Assembly: GCA_019414725.1 (NCBI GenBank)
Contig: DXLM01000114.1
Location: 1-5,517 of the forward strand
Source of the DNA: Bacteroides sp.
GTDB lineage: Bacteria > Bacteroidota > Bacteroidia > Bacteroidales > Bacteroidaceae
DNA length: 5,517 bases
Direction: 5' to 3'
The notes below the pieces were generated by a model. It saw only the letters and a program-made list of their open reading frames with translations, made no database searches and was not told the DNA's origin. Within the stretch, counting starts at the first letter, position 1; each line of letters begins with the position of its first letter. Position numbers and translations under genes: made by a program. Of this stretch, positions 4,938-5,517 are shown piece by piece.

Positions 4938-5517
4938 AGCGTACCGGAAACAAGAATGCAGCTTGCAGATATCTTGTACGTGTATGTTTCTCCTTATACA
5001 TTCTATAAACGAAACGCAAATTCATCTTATCAACCCAGTTCGGATAATAGTGCATCCTATTCATTGCCGTTTGGTGAACAAAGCCACCACACGTAAAGCC
5101 GATGCCTTGGTAACCCATCTTTTTTACCTTAAGCAGAAACTTTTCCTGCATCAAGGCCCCCATACCTACTATCAGAAAATCCGGATTTAATTCGACTATA
5201 TGAGAAGCTTCCTTATTCATTTCAGCATCCGAAGAGAAATATCCGTTCCTGAACCCTGCAATGCGTAACTCCGGATACTGCTCTTGAAATATCCTCACAG
5301 AACACTCCACTTGTTCTTGACCCGAGGCTACGATATAGAGCGTTTTACGGCTTTCCATGAGGTAATTCAACAATTCGGGAGCAAGGGAGGTCATATCAAA
5401 ACTACGTCTGGTCACTCGCTTTCCGTATACTAATCTTATGGCAGAAACCAGTAAAGAGCCATCGGCAAAAATACCATCGAATTGTTCAAATAGGGATTTG
5501 TTTTCTAAAGCTATGAG
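4912..5517 (-). CDS. WecG/TagA/CpsF family glycosyltransferase (5' end outside window)
   Basis: The frame is open from the right edge to a TGA at 4914-4912, giving 201 residues; the family is usually about 240-250 long, so some 40 N-terminal residues lie outside. Numbering from the edge, FDGIFADGSLLV (13-24) carries the Asp that matches the family's catalytic position (by inference), GKRVTRRSFDMTS (32-44) follows, GFRNGYF (88-94) matches the GYF segment, GMGALMQEKF (118-127) the GxGxPxQE motif, CGGFVHQTA (143-151) the Gly-rich loop, and NLRFVYR with TRTRY (166-183) the Arg-rich C-terminus. Family members transfer N-acetylmannosamine or its uronic acid from a UDP donor to a lipid-linked acceptor at the inner face of the membrane, in teichoic acid, common antigen or capsule synthesis. 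The usual Pro-Lys before Gln-Glu is Leu-Met here. It probably shares a transcript with the YjbH-domain gene. The in-frame GTG at 5415 is not the start, as conserved motifs lie upstream of it. Confidence 0.88.
   Translation of the reverse strand, partial: LIALENKSLFEQFDGIFADGSLLVSAIRLVYGKRVTRRSFDMTSLAPELLNYLMESRKTLYIVASGQEQVECSVRIFQEQYPELRIAGFRNGYFSSDAEMNKEASHIVELNPDFLIVGMGALMQEKFLLKVKKMGYQGIGFTCGGFVHQTAMNRMHYYPNWVDKMNLRFVYRMYKEKHTRTRYLQAAFLFPVRFIGERIFG

Noticed and set aside
5413..5415. GTG at 5415 as the start of the glycosyltransferase.
   Set aside because: The frame stays open to the window edge and the upstream residues (FDGIFADGSLLV) carry conserved family sequence.
1..5517. CRISPR array, insertion sequence, tRNA, rRNA or prophage elements.
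   Set aside because: No regularly spaced repeats, transposase-like frames, clover-leaf sequences or phage genes were seen; the repeats present are isolated hairpins.

Overview
The window looks like chromosomal DNA of a gut Bacteroides or a close relative in the Bacteroidales. Two of the intact genes have a good match to the Bacteroidetes -7 promoter box (TAnnTTTG) a short way upstream. Start codons are preceded by A/T-rich sequence and not by Shine-Dalgarno motifs. The protein set (lipoprotein M3 peptidase, YjbH-domain protein, TagA/WecG-type glycosyltransferase) also fits this group. Species cannot be fixed from the sequence alone.

Layout. At 1-42 (minus) is the first 14 codons of a gene leaving the window, probably an ABC transporter permease. 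A 321-bp divergent intergenic region (43-363) follows, with candidate promoters for both flanking genes, a strong 17-bp hairpin and a 16-bp dyad. At 364-2469 (+) is a complete M3-family zinc peptidyl-dipeptidase (dcp-like) with a lipoprotein signal. A terminator-like hairpin (2487-2541) separates it from a second single-gene unit, an acyltransferase-3 family membrane protein at 2650-3810 (+). A perfect 17-bp inverted repeat (3838-3888) lies where this gene converges with the minus-strand genes.

On the minus strand, a WecG/TagA/CpsF glycosyltransferase enters from beyond the right edge and ends at 4912. It is followed 140 bp later by a short YjbH-domain protein (4771-3917). Both families belong to cell-surface polysaccharide synthesis or export, and the acyltransferase could modify the same kind of glycan, so the right half may be the end of a polysaccharide locus.

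In the gap between the two minus-strand genes, on the opposite strand, lies a 44-codon ORF (4803-4937) with a perfect -7 box (4791-4798) a few bases before its ATG. It encodes a one-helix membrane peptide with a basic tail and is the least expected item here. The other candidate novelty is a possible short minus-strand RNA at about 210-306, with a promoter-like box, a hairpin and a T-rich tail in that order.
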